Shown here: positions 50,020-57,734 of the stretch, piece after piece
Numbering within the stretch: position 1 is the stretch's first letter
Layout of the letters: the number at the start of each line of letters is the position of its first letter
Assembly (NCBI GenBank): GCA_030247575.1
Contig: JAOTRV010000006.1
Location: 62,001 to 126,000, forward strand
Length of the DNA stretch: 64,000 nucleotides
Source of the DNA: Sulfuritalea sp.
GTDB taxonomy: Bacteria > Pseudomonadota > Gammaproteobacteria > Burkholderiales > Rhodocyclaceae
Direction of reading: 5' to 3'
Position numbers and translations under genes: made by a program
The notes under the pieces: generated by a model
The model's database searches: none
What the model was told of the DNA's origin: nothing
Seen by the model: the letters and a program-made list of their open reading frames with translations, nothing else

Positions 50020-50613
50020 TCACGCGGCTTTCAGCGCGGCAACCGCAGGCTGCCACTCGATTTCAAATCGAGTGAAGAGCGATCCGCTGGCCTTGGCGAC
50101 CGATTTGGACCCCCAGAGCTGCAGGGCGCCGCGATCCATCTCCGAGATGCCGCTTATCGGAGTAATCGAGACACGGTAGCTGCGGTCCTGCCAGCCGCCT
50201 ACCGGTTCCAGTGCGATATGCCCGACTCGGCCATTCCGGCGGGACAGCCAATAGTCCGTGGTCGTCCCGTCTGCCTTGTAGAGAACCGGAGTCGTTGCCA
50301 GCGCCGAGAAGGCCTGGCGGTCGAGCTCGGTCAAACGGGCGTGGCCCGCCCCGACAGTGATGACGAAGAAACGGTCTTCGGCGGCGAGATTCGTGAGATA
50401 GGTTACCCCCACGTTTTCCTCAGGATGAATGCCCAGTACGCAGAAGTGCGTATGGCAGTGACCGACCATCCACGCGAGTGTGGCACCCGGAAACGCGTGC
50501 CGCTCCAGCATTGCCCGGTCGTGGACCAGCAGGTCGTCGGGATAACGGCTCAAGACTTCCAAGCCGCATTCGGCGATCTTCGCCTGCAGCAGATCGATAA
50601 GCGCCTGAATCAC
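50020..50613 (-). CDS. hypothetical protein, 197 residues, GTG start
   Basis: GTG start overlapping the upstream zinc-protein stop (GTGA). N-terminal half: IQALIDLLQAKIAECGLEVLSRYPDDLLVHDRAMLERH. Middle: WMVGHCHTHFCVLGIHPEENVGVTYLTNL, histidine/cysteine-rich but not a known metal site. The C-terminal part resembles a compact beta domain. Function unknown. Confidence 0.65.
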   Translation of the reverse strand: MIQALIDLLQAKIAECGLEVLSRYPDDLLVHDRAMLERHAFPGATLAWMVGHCHTHFCVLGIHPEENVGVTYLTNLAAEDRFFVITVGAGHARLTELDRQAFSALATTPVLYKADGTTTDYWLSRRNGRVGHIALEPVGGWQDRSYRVSITPISGISEMDRGALQLWGSKSVAKASGSLFTRFEIEWQPAVAALKAA

Positions 50614-50789
50614 GACTTGATCTCCTCAGGTGCGTAAGCGAGGTGCCCACAGAGCGGGCATTCGCCAAGTGGTTCGACAAACCGTACGGCGCCGCGCGGA
50701 CGATCGAGGTGCGGGTCGACGTAGTCAGCGGGGTACAGACTTGCTTGGTCACACACGTGACCGCAGTGGTCGCATTTGGCATTGGCCAT
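50610..50789 (-). CDS. small zinc-ribbon protein
   Basis: 59 residues from ATG 50789 with AGGAGATTGC upstream. Two zinc knuckles: AKCDHCGHVC (residues 5-13) and GECPLCGH (44-50). Coupled to the next gene. Likely a zinc-ribbon accessory protein; partner unknown. Confidence 0.65.
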   Translation of the reverse strand: MANAKCDHCGHVCDQASLYPADYVDPHLDRPRGAVRFVEPLGECPLCGHLAYAPEEIKS

Positions 50790-50870
50790 TGCAATCTCCT
50801 CTGGTGGACCCGGGGGAGCTCGACCCCGAACGGGTGAGAGCCCCGCTCGGGTCGAGTTGTGAATGTGCGG

Positions 50871-51200
50871 CTAGGACAGCCGCGCGAGAACGCGGGGATC
50901 GCCGAACAGCAGCGTTTCCCCGTTGGGCAGACTGGCCTCATAGACATGGCCCAGCGTGCCCTTCTTGGTTTTTTGCCAGTCGGCATGCGCCTGCTCGTAG
51001 AGCTTGAGCAACTGCCTGACCGACATGGCCAGCCAGGCAGCTGTTGGAAGCACGCCGGCCTCTGCAGCCGCGTTGCGCAAGGCTGCGTGCAGCCGCGCCA
51101 GGTTGTCCTGACCGAAGTCATCGGACACCATGGCGCCTTGCGCATTGCCCCGCAGGCGGTTTCGGCCGATCACGACGGGAATCTTGAGCGGCATTGTCAT
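50871..51200 (-). CDS. small hypothetical protein
   Basis: 109 residues from the ATG at 51200, overlapping the upstream stop by four bases. Basic N-terminus (PLKIPVVIGRNRLRGNAQG), then helices (QDNLARLHAALRNAAAEAG; LAMSVRQLLKLYEQAHADWQKTKKG). Unknown function. Confidence 0.6.
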   Translation of the reverse strand: MTMPLKIPVVIGRNRLRGNAQGAMVSDDFGQDNLARLHAALRNAAAEAGVLPTAAWLAMSVRQLLKLYEQAHADWQKTKKGTLGHVYEASLPNGETLLFGDPRVLARLS

Positions 51201-51661
51201 GTCACCAGATTCGTGTATCCCGCCAGCCGGTAAAAATCCGTCCAGTCGGCATCGCAATCCAGGCAGGACACCCTCTGGTCCGCCGTCGGGCCGTCAATGT
51301 TCACCGAGTTCCCTTCGATCTGGTCCGACCCGCAGGACGGGCAGACACCCCCGCCCTTGCGCACGTACTCGGCGTCGGTAAGCGGGTAGGTATCCGCGGT
51401 TGAGGGCGCTGCGCCAGGCTCTTCGTTGCCGATCGCGATTGCGCGGACCATCAGCCCGGCAAGCCAGTCGATCATGCTTTCGATCTGCGCGGCGACCATC
51501 TTCAACGAGTCGTGCTGGAACGGCTCCCACAGAAGCATGTCGTCCGGCAACTCGTTGTTGGCGAGCGCTTCGAGGACTTGCTCGGGAGTGAAGTTTCCCC
51601 TGTCGGCAAAGAAGTGCCCAACAGCGGCCTCGATTGCCAGTGCTTTGAGCGTTGTGCTCAT
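51197..51661 (-). CDS. hypothetical protein with zinc ribbon
   Basis: 154 residues from ATG 51661. The helical N-terminal part (LKALAIEAAVGHFFADRGNFTPEQVLEAL) precedes a C-terminal zinc ribbon: GVCPSCGSDQIEG...VSCLDCDADW (~108-140). Behind long leader L4. Confidence 0.65.
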   Translation of the reverse strand: MSTTLKALAIEAAVGHFFADRGNFTPEQVLEALANNELPDDMLLWEPFQHDSLKMVAAQIESMIDWLAGLMVRAIAIGNEEPGAAPSTADTYPLTDAEYVRKGGGVCPSCGSDQIEGNSVNIDGPTADQRVSCLDCDADWTDFYRLAGYTNLVT

Positions 51662-51682
51662 GGTTTGTGCTCCTAAAGATAG

Positions 51683-51798
51683 GCGGAGCTGCTCCCCGGC
51701 GGGGAGTAGAACCCCGCGCGGGAGAGTGGGTTCGGCCATGTGGCCGAGGTGGCGACTTGAGTGCCAAGTCGCAAGCATTCGCTCGTTGAAGAGCAGAA
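51683..51798 (-). promoter_or_regulatory. long leader RNA, copy L4
   Basis: CTCCCC-GGC-GGGGAG, AACCCCGCGCGGGAG, variable hairpin CGGCC-ATGT-GGCCG, then CGACTT-GAGTGCC-AAGTCG, CAAGCATTCGCTC and GAGCAGAA. Confidence 0.75.
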
Positions 51799-51849
51799 CC
51801 GATGGCGTTGCTGGTGATGGGCTGCAGACAAGGCCTTTCCTCGCCGCAC

Positions 51850-51895
51850 TTGAGCAATGCGGCGGAGAAAGGCCCGCGTCCGTCATGGACGCGGG
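51850..51895 (-). terminator. intrinsic terminator after the 51939 gene
   Basis: Minus strand CCCGCGTCC-ATGAC-GGACGCGGG then CCTTTCTCC. Strong stem; weak T-run. Confidence 0.65.
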
Positions 51896-51938
51896 TGACC
51901 GTTGATGTCGGGTTGGGTGGATACGGCGTGTAGTTCCG

Positions 51939-52274
51939 TCAGCCGATCAGGGAGAACTGCGAGAACAGGTTGGCGGTCTCTCGCTTGAGGCGCCGGATAA
52001 ACGCGGCCCCCAATTCCTTGGCCTGCCAGTACGTCACTTCCGAGCCCTGAACACAGGCCCAGGCTTGGTCGCTATCGTTCTGGCAGGTCTGTGACAGCCA
52101 GCGATAGACCAGTTCGTAGGTGGCGGGCTTGCCGTCGAAGCGAACCGTGGTCGGCTTGTCCAGCTTGTAGAGAATCAGCACGTTGCATCCCTTCCCTTGC
52201 GCGGCTACCGCGTTGGGAAACGCATGGCTGTAATCGATGACCTCGGGATCCTGCGAGTCGGAGTCGTTACTCAT
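51939..52274 (-). CDS. small hypothetical protein
   Basis: 111 residues from ATG 52274. Acidic start (SNDSDSQDPEVIDYSHAFPNAVAAQGKGCNVLILYKL), then YELVYRWLSQTCQNDSDQAWACVQGSEVTYWQAKELGAAFIRRLKRETANLFSQFSLIG. Single gene behind long leader L5, divergent from the structured RNA at 52454. Confidence 0.65.
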   Translation of the reverse strand: MSNDSDSQDPEVIDYSHAFPNAVAAQGKGCNVLILYKLDKPTTVRFDGKPATYELVYRWLSQTCQNDSDQAWACVQGSEVTYWQAKELGAAFIRRLKRETANLFSQFSLIG

Positions 52275-52292
52275 GAGTGCGTCCTTGTGAGA

Positions 52293-52407
52293 ACGGAGCC
52301 TCTCCCGGCGGGGAGTGGAACCCCGCGTGGTGAGTGGGTTCGGCCATGTGGCCGAGGTGGTGACTTGAGTGCCAAGTCGCAAGCATTCGCTCGTGATGAG
52401 CTGAATG
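52293..52407 (-). promoter_or_regulatory. long leader RNA, copy L5
   Basis: CTCCCGGC-GGGGAG, AACCCCGCGTGGTG, variable hairpin CGGCC-ATGT-GGCCG (as in L4), then GACTT-GAGTGCC-AAGTC, GCAAGCATTCGCTC and GAGCTGAAT. Faces away from the structured RNA that begins ~50 bases further on. Confidence 0.75.
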
Positions 52408-52453
52408 TAGCTGCGATGGATGTAGGCGAGTAGATCGCCCGAGACATACGACA

Positions 52454-52883
52454 GATGCTTTGCTGGTGGATCGCGATGAATCCACGAGGAAAACATCCGC
52501 AAAACTACGCCCCGGGAGGGGCGAGAATCCGAAGATTCTCGCCGCCTGCTACCGGGGTGACCTGGCTACGCGCGCCAGATCCAACTTTCCATCCTCGATG
52601 TCTGCGCCAGACATCTCCTGATGCCTCCTCGCGGAGACGCATCGTCGGATCAGTGGACGATCGAATTGATCGCACTGCTACGTAGTAGGGAAAACAAGGT
52701 GTCCGCCTTTGGCCTTGGCGGTATGCCCCGGAGGGCTGATGGCGGGAGAACGACTTCTTCTCACCGGTGTCTGGGCGAATGCCCAAAGACGGCGGGTTGT
52801 CTCAACCCGTAGAGCTGGCAGTTGCCAGAAGAGATTCTGGTGCGGCGACCGATTGCGCCACGTGATTGGAACATTATCACGAT
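52454..52883 (+). ncRNA. large structured RNA, copy 1 (unassigned class)
   Basis: About 430 nt, matching 62387-62818 in conserved blocks. Stems: GTGGAT/ATCCAC (52466-52485), CGCCCC-GGGA-GGGGCG (52508-52523), GAGAATC-CGAA-GATTCTC (52523-52540), CTGGC-TACGCGC-GCCAG, GATGTCTG-CGC-CAGACATC, CCGCC/GGCGG, TGGGC-GAAT-GCCCA (52772-52785), CGGGTT-GTCTC-AACCCG and CTGGCA-GT-TGCCAG. Invariant segments such as CTGCTACCGGGGTGACCTGG link them. Plus strand is preferred because both copies then run away from a divergent minus-strand gene. No plausible protein here. Confidence 0.7.
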
Positions 52884-52927
52884 GCGAAGCACGGCGCAAG
52901 CCCCGAGATTGCGATGCTGCCGACCCG

Positions 52928-53539
52928 TCAGTAAGGGGCCCTAAAATCCTGTGACTCGGACCACATGACCTCCCAGTTTTTGAGGAAGACCTTGGCCAGC
53001 TCGGGATTGTTGCGATGGATGGTGATCGACTCCCGGTTGGAATGTTCTGCGGCGGCCGAAAAGTTCAGCGAGCCATTGAGAACCGATGCGCCGTCGATGG
53101 TCACCGTCTTCTGGTGCTGGATCGACACAGCGTAATCGACACGGATCGGTATTCCACTGGCGGCAAGGAAACTGGCGACACTGTTGGGCGAGTCGCGACG
53201 CCCGTTGTGCTCCTTGTCGATGACGAGCCGGATATCGACGCCGCGATGCTTGGCTTCCACCAAGGCCTTGCCGATCGGGTTGGACGTCAGGCTGTAGGCC
53301 GCCATCCGAATGGACGACTTGGCTTCGCCGATGAAGCGCACCACCGCGTCGGTGGCGCCGCCGTTTGGCGAAAACGCCACTTCGATGGTGCCCTGCGCCG
53401 AGACGGTGACGGGGCGCTCGGAGCGCGCGGCGGCGACGACCTCCCCCGCCAGCTCGTTGATCACGCTCTTGCGCGCCAGGGCGGGTTGGGCGGACAGGAA
53501 GATCGTCGCAACTGCGATGATGGATGGAATCAGTTTCAT
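52928..53539 (-). CDS. secreted PLD-family endonuclease (Nuc-like)
   Basis: 203 residues. Signal peptide (KLIPSIIAVATIFLSAQPALA, cleavage after ALA). One HKD motif, HQKTVTIDGASVLNGSLN (H-x-K-x4-D-x6-GSxN) near 140-160, so it would work as a dimer like the Nuc endonuclease of IncN plasmid pKM101. Earlier SIRMAAYSLTSNPIGKALVEAKHRGVDIRLVID is typical of the family. A periplasmic DNase; many conjugative plasmids carry one. Converges on structured RNA copy 1. Confidence 0.88.
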   Translation of the reverse strand: MKLIPSIIAVATIFLSAQPALARKSVINELAGEVVAAARSERPVTVSAQGTIEVAFSPNGGATDAVVRFIGEAKSSIRMAAYSLTSNPIGKALVEAKHRGVDIRLVIDKEHNGRRDSPNSVASFLAASGIPIRVDYAVSIQHQKTVTIDGASVLNGSLNFSAAAEHSNRESITIHRNNPELAKVFLKNWEVMWSESQDFRAPY

Positions 53540-53694
53540 GGAATGGCCTCGAAAAGATGGATGGTGGATTGCCTGACGGCAAGGGAGGGTGCGGCGCGGC
53601 TAACAAGCCCGGATGCTTCAATAATGCCCAGAGTGCCTAGGGCGATCCGGAATATCTTCGGCTAGGAAAGGCGCCTAGCGGACGGACCTGTTAC

Positions 53695-54186
53695 TCATGG
53701 CAATGCGCGCAACCACCACAGGGCGGTTCCGATGACGGTGTAGAGCGCAATCGATGGCAGTCCCAGGCGAAGATCCGGGCCTGAAGGAATGGCGGCGAAC
53801 ACCAGGTTGGCGGCGAGCGCGCCCCACAACGTCCAGGCGAGGTAGTCGCCGCCGAACCACGCGGCCGTGGAGTACAGGAGACACCAATACGCCGGCCAGA
53901 GCAGCAGAATCGGCGCCAGCGCCACGAACGCTCCATTGAGGAGCCCTACACCTCGAAACCCGACTGAACCCAGCACGTAGCCATTGCCGTGCCGTCTGGG
54001 CCAGACGCTGAAAGAGGCCGGTTGCGCGAAAAGAACAAAGCCGACCGCCCAATGCGCCAATTCGTGAGCGAGGGTGCCCGGCAGGGAAAGGAGCGAGATT
54101 CTCCAGAGCGCCGTTCGGGAGCGCCAGAGCACCAGAAGGCCGGCCGCGATCAGGAGCGCTGTAGGCCAATGAATGGTGGGGTACAT
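53695..54186 (-). CDS. membrane protein with HExxH motif (M50-like)
   Basis: 163 residues from the ATG at 54186. Four or five membrane spans: TALLIAAGLLVLW, ISLLSLPGTLAHELAHWAVGFVLF, GAFVALAPILLLWPAYWCLL, YLAWTLWGALAANLVFA and IALYTVIGTALWWL. HELAH lies inside the second span and fits the zinc site of M50/site-2-type proteases. A clear second motif (NPxG/NxxPxxxLDG) is not seen, so activity is uncertain. Confidence 0.65.
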   Translation of the reverse strand: MYPTIHWPTALLIAAGLLVLWRSRTALWRISLLSLPGTLAHELAHWAVGFVLFAQPASFSVWPRRHGNGYVLGSVGFRGVGLLNGAFVALAPILLLWPAYWCLLYSTAAWFGGDYLAWTLWGALAANLVFAAIPSGPDLRLGLPSIALYTVIGTALWWLRALP

Positions 54187-54337
54187 GCGCGGAAAGTATA
54201 GCGTGCCGGTTCGGCGGATAAGCGCGGCAGATTGGGAAACCGCTGGATCAAGACTCTGCGGAGCAAAGCCTTCATGCGAGCGTTCCATGGATTCGGCAAC
54301 GCCCCGATAGTCGTGCAGACCTATCGGGGGTTGGTGG

Positions 54338-54619
54338 TCACCGTGCCGGTTGCGCGCGCGCAGGCGCGGCGGGACGATTGATGACCATCTGGGTGGCGTC
54401 GAACGCTACCTCGCGCGGATTCTCACGGGGCGGCCCGATGTACTCCAGATCGCGCCAACCGCGAACGAGGCCGGCGGCGACGAGGGCTTTCATGTCGCTT
54501 GCGAACTCCGGGAAGATTTCCCTTACCGTTGCAATGCGCGCCCTGATTTCCTCTTGCTGCTGCTCGCTCAGAGGGGCTTCCTTCTGGGCGAGATTGGTTG
54601 CTATCGACAGATCGCTCAT
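54338..54619 (-). CDS. small hypothetical protein
   Basis: 93 residues from ATG 54619. Contains EIRARIATVREIFPEFASDMKALVAAGLVRGWRDLEYIGPPRENPREVAFDATQMVINRPAAPARAQPAR, a helical core with a basic proline/alanine tail. GGAGTCAGAG lies upstream of the start. Unknown function. Confidence 0.6.
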   Translation of the reverse strand: MSDLSIATNLAQKEAPLSEQQQEEIRARIATVREIFPEFASDMKALVAAGLVRGWRDLEYIGPPRENPREVAFDATQMVINRPAAPARAQPAR

Positions 54620-54811
54620 GACTCTGACTCCTGTGGATTGATGCACGCCGTTCGGGGTATCCCGCACGGTTTGATTTGCTGTCTTACTCTGCTGCTTGGT
54701 TGCTCCCAGCGCCTTTCGGAGCTGGAATTCCCCGGCGCCGGTGTGGCGCGCGGGGATCCTCGACAGCGAAGCTCGCCGATTGGCGAGTACTCCGCTTTTA
54801 TGGCAATGCCG

Positions 54812-55093
54812 TCAGCCCCCGATGCGCAGAGTGCTGCTGGGCTGGGCTATCCCGATGCTCTTGAGATAGTCGTGCAGACCGTCGATGTCGCGGGCGTGCT
54901 TCATGAAGCCGTCCTCGACCAGCCAAAGGCCTTCCTCGGACGGCCATCCGGTTTCCTCGTCCTCGTTGGAGAACTGAAATACCGTCTTGCCGTTCGTGTT
55001 CTCGACGTGCGCGCAAAAACTGCCGCGTTCATCGAGATCCACCACCATCAGCAGATCCTGGCGCCGGGTGTTGCGTGCGAACGCGGAGCCCAT
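54812..55093 (-). CDS. small hypothetical protein
   Basis: 93 residues. Contains LMVVDLDERGSFCAHVENTNGKTVFQFSNEDEETGWPSEEGLWLVEDGFMKHARDIDGLHDYLKSIGI: beta-rich domain with a helical end. Three bases after the upstream gene's stop, so co-transcribed with 55097. Confidence 0.65.
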   Translation of the reverse strand: MGSAFARNTRRQDLLMVVDLDERGSFCAHVENTNGKTVFQFSNEDEETGWPSEEGLWLVEDGFMKHARDIDGLHDYLKSIGIAQPSSTLRIGG

Positions 55094-55096
55094 GAA

Positions 55097-56032
55097 TCAG
55101 CCTCCGTTCGCCGCGTTATCCATGCGCTCGCGCATTTCAGCGACGAAGGCATGATTTTCCATGAGGCCATAGCGTGCCAGCCGCAGAGGAATGTCCTCGA
55201 CGCCCAGCTCACCGTCTTCGATTCGCTGCAGCATGAAGCCGGCGAGCTCTTCTTCGCCCGGCGGCTCCGGAACTTCCGTCACGGCCAGCGAGTACTCATC
55301 GACTTCCGCCGCGGATTCACCGGTCAGCATCCCGTCCCCGACCGCGCGTTCTGCTGCGTTCGTCAGGCGCGTCACCATGTCCTGGATCGGCTCGCCGTTC
55401 AGCGCATAGCAGACGTCGAGGGTCAGGCGCAGGCGAACGCTGACCATGGAGGTCGTTGCCACCCACGCCTTGGCGACAGTGCTGCCGTCGCGTAACGTGA
55501 CGCTTTCCGCCAGGTAGGCATCGACGACCTCATCGGCGAACGTCGCATTGCCGACATCGATCGCGTCCTCCTTCGAGGTCGCATAGCCGTAGATGTCTCC
55601 GTTGCCGTCATCGCCGTCGATCACGGGAAACAGATCCTCGGGCTGCGCCGGCGCCAGTTCCGCGGCGAACACCTCGGAGTGGCTGCCCGCCGCATTGGAC
55701 AGGATCACGACGGTATCGACGCCTTCGATCTTGCCGGTCTCGCTGTTGATGCTGTCGATCCGGTAGATGCCGGACGAAATGCCTGCATGGGGATCGTGCC
55801 ACCACACTTCATCATCCGATGCGAGCGCGCGCAGCCACGAATCTTCAGGCAGTGAGCTGTCGCTCTGCTCGAACGGCTGGTAAGAAACGATGGTGCAGCC
55901 GGTATGCATCTTCTCAGCCAGCGCTTTGGCCTCGGCGTCGCTTCCCGCCGCGCAGTCGAATGTGAACTCCGCACCGCCATTCTGGGCAAGCCGCAGACGG
56001 TAGGACATCGGGTTCGAATTGGTAGTGCTCAT
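55097..56032 (-). CDS. hypothetical acidic protein, 311 residues
   Basis: From ATG 56032. N-terminal part MSYRLRLAQNGGAEFTFDCAAGSDAEAKALAEKM looks like a small alpha/beta domain. Middle: DPHAGISSGIYRIDSINSETGKIEGVDTVVILSNAAGSHSEVFAAEL. The C-terminal half is strongly acidic and includes RLRLTLDVCYALNGEP. Two-gene unit with 54812, behind long leader L6. Similar large acidic proteins occur on PRTRC-type plasmids, but I cannot name a family. Confidence 0.65.
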   Translation of the reverse strand: MSTTNSNPMSYRLRLAQNGGAEFTFDCAAGSDAEAKALAEKMHTGCTIVSYQPFEQSDSSLPEDSWLRALASDDEVWWHDPHAGISSGIYRIDSINSETGKIEGVDTVVILSNAAGSHSEVFAAELAPAQPEDLFPVIDGDDGNGDIYGYATSKEDAIDVGNATFADEVVDAYLAESVTLRDGSTVAKAWVATTSMVSVRLRLTLDVCYALNGEPIQDMVTRLTNAAERAVGDGMLTGESAAEVDEYSLAVTEVPEPPGEEELAGFMLQRIEDGELGVEDIPLRLARYGLMENHAFVAEMRERMDNAANGG

Positions 56033-56054
56033 TCTCAGGTGCTCCTCAAAAAGC

Positions 56055-56165
56055 TCGCGGAACACCCCTTGCGGGAGCGCATCCCGCGAGGGTGAATGGT
56101 TCGGTCAATGACCGCGTATCGACTTGAGTGCCAAGCCGCAAGCATTCGCTCGTGATGAGCAGAAT
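56055..56165 (-). promoter_or_regulatory. long leader RNA, copy L6
   Basis: CCCCTTGCGGG-type proximal hairpin, ATCCCGCGAGGGTG, variable hairpin CGGTC-AAT-GACCG, then CGACTT-GAGTGCC-AAGCCG. The changed base (AAGCCG) gives a G-U wobble on the minus-strand RNA but a mismatch on the plus strand. The following ~60 bases (TCGCTTT.TCCGG, GAGGCCTGAAAAAGCGCCCTCC) also match those after L1. Confidence 0.78.
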
Positions 56166-56204
56166 CGTCGCTTTGTCCGGCCTCCCCCTGCGCGCAGGGA
56201 GAGG

Positions 56205-56248
56205 CCTGAAAAAGCGCCCTCCTCCACCGTGCGGTGGGGAAGGCGCAT
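56205..56248 (-). terminator. intrinsic terminator after the 56252 gene
   Basis: Minus strand GCGCCTTCCCCACCG/CGGTGGAGGAGGGCGC then TTTTTCAGGCC. Nearly the same tail as at 6908. Confidence 0.75.
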
Positions 56249-56251
56249 TGC

Positions 56252-56488
56252 TTAGTGATGCGGTGAGACAGCCAGATAGGCCTTCGCAACAACTCGCATG
56301 CCGCTTCGCGCCTGCAACTTGCGCCGGGCGCGGTGCAGTCGCTTGCACTGGGCCGCTGCGCGGCGAAGAGCCGTTACTGCGTTCTGCGGATTGTCACTCT
56401 GGGACAATGCCGCTTCGACGGCCTTCATGGCGAGCGCTTCGGCGTGTGCCAGGTGTTTGAGGGTGGAACGGAAAACTCTCAGTGACAT
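56252..56488 (-). CDS. small basic hypothetical protein
   Basis: 78 residues from ATG 56488 with CAGGAGAGC upstream. Two helices rich in arginine and alanine (LKHLAHAEALAMKAVEAALSQ; VTALRRAAAQCKRLHRARRKLQARSG). Might bind nucleic acid. Last gene of its unit. Confidence 0.6.
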   Translation of the reverse strand: MSLRVFRSTLKHLAHAEALAMKAVEAALSQSDNPQNAVTALRRAAAQCKRLHRARRKLQARSGMRVVAKAYLAVSPHH

Positions 56489-56519
56489 CGTGCTCTCCTG
56501 GTGGTGGGTGATTGGTCCG

Positions 56520-57070
56520 CTACGCGGATTGGGTGTAGCGCGGAACGATGATTCCGATCTTCGCCAGTGTTCCGGCCAGAGCTCTCGGTAGCCGGGAAAG
56601 CGGTCGAGATTGGGGTCGGGACTGCCGAAGATCACGCTCGCGTAATCCTGGGCGATCCCGTTGTAGCCCATCGCCGGCCCGTCTTCGACAATTTCATCGT
56701 GAAGGGCCTTGAGAGCTTCCAAGTGGGACATCCTTCGCACCGATTCGATCGCGGAGGCATCCCAGACGACCCAGACATTGCCGCCAAAAAGACTCAGCGC
56801 CTGAATCGGGGGATTGGCCTTGAACCATCCGTCGATCCCGTTGTGCCGGGCATCGATCTGGTCGGACCAGCGCGTGTCGGCGCGCAAGCGAACTTCCAGC
56901 ACGGCTCCTCCGTTTTCATATTCACCGTACTCGTAGGACACGGTGATCGATTCGGAGAGGTTGATGCCGGTCCCGGTGTACGACGGGCGGGTGCTGCGGC
57001 GAAAGCCGCTCTTGAGAATCCGGGTTGCTGACTGCTTTCGGGTGCCATGGTAGAGAATGGGAATTTCCAC
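56520..57070 (-). CDS. ADP-ribosyltransferase-fold-like protein with C-terminal frame break
   Basis: GTG start at 57070 (VEIPILYHGTRKQSATRILKSGFRRS). YHGT, then G-x-GINLSES and SYEYGEY with a later glutamate resemble the H-Y-E type ART/PARP pattern of toxin-like ADP-ribosyltransferases. Confidence in that fold is modest. The frame as given runs on without a stop into the next gene, but near 56570-56580 the coding signal switches: ALAGTLAKIGIIVPRYTQSA ends at TAG 56520. One missing base (GAGCTC for GAGGCTC) would explain it. ~184 residues if repaired. Confidence 0.55.
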
Positions 57071-57080
57071 GGTACGGCCC

Positions 57081-57380
57081 TCAGTAGACGCAGACCAGCG
57101 CCGTCTTGCGTCGTTGCATACGCATCGCGTCCCACACGCGCCAGAGCGCCTGGGGAAGGTCGGCTGGATGCAACGTGCCGGCGGATTCCCACCACGCGAG
57201 CTTGCCGCGCTTTTTGTTCGCACGTGCGGTCGCTCGCACCACGAGTGCTTCGCCGTACAAGCCGTCCTGGTCAAGATCGGCGGCGAGGTCGAATTGCGCC
57301 GTGCAGGTTACGAATTCCTCCACTGCAACCAGAGGCGATTCTCCCCGCACCGGCATTTCGGTGAGACGCATTAGCGCCAT
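57081..57380 (-). CDS. small hypothetical protein
   Basis: 99 residues with AGGAGGCTACAA upstream of the ATG at 57380. Contains SPLVAVEEFVTCTAQFDLAADLDQDGLYGEALVVRATARANKKRGKLAWWESAGTLHPADLPQALWRVWDAMRMQRRK: beta-rich N-terminal half and a helical basic end. First gene of the 57380-to-56252 unit. Confidence 0.65.
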   Translation of the reverse strand: MALMRLTEMPVRGESPLVAVEEFVTCTAQFDLAADLDQDGLYGEALVVRATARANKKRGKLAWWESAGTLHPADLPQALWRVWDAMRMQRRKTALVCVY

Positions 57381-57439
57381 TTGTAGCCTCCTGAGATGAA
57401 GCCCCGGCGCTCCCCGGAGGGAGCCCTCCGGGGCGGTTG

Positions 57440-57712
57440 TTACGTCAAACGGATAGCCGGATCACCGTGCGGCGTGTCCGTTCTCTCCTGGTGCAGTTGG
57501 CCGAATTGGGCTTCGGGGATCTCCAGATAGCAGTTGGCGAGTTCCCCTTTGGACGAAATCGGGGTCAGTCGCACGACGCCGCGCTGGACATCCCTATAGA
57601 CTTCGACGCCGGTCTGGATTCCGATGCCGTTTCTGCCTTGGAACCCCGGCCCGTCGTCGAGGCGCGTCCGCTTCCCCGCCTGGGGATAGATGATCTTTGC
57701 AATAGCTGCCAT
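57440..57712 (-). CDS. small hypothetical protein
   Basis: 90 residues from ATG 57712. Contains IIYPQAGKRTRLDDGPGFQGRNGIGIQTGVEVYRDVQRGVVRLTPISSKGELANCYLEIP: a compact beta domain. Single-gene unit behind long leader L7. Confidence 0.6.
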   Translation of the reverse strand: MAAIAKIIYPQAGKRTRLDDGPGFQGRNGIGIQTGVEVYRDVQRGVVRLTPISSKGELANCYLEIPEAQFGQLHQERTDTPHGDPAIRLT

Positions 57713-57734
57713 GTAATGGCTCCTTCGTGAATCA

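Noticed and set aside
52355-52385. Sigma-54 promoter in the leader (CTTGGCAC resembles a -24 box)
   Set aside because: The matching -12 GC element is absent at the right spacing, and the segment is explained better as one arm of the conserved hairpin.
52505-52900. Short open frames within the structured RNA loci as small proteins
   Set aside because: They are not conserved between the two copies, while the hairpins are.
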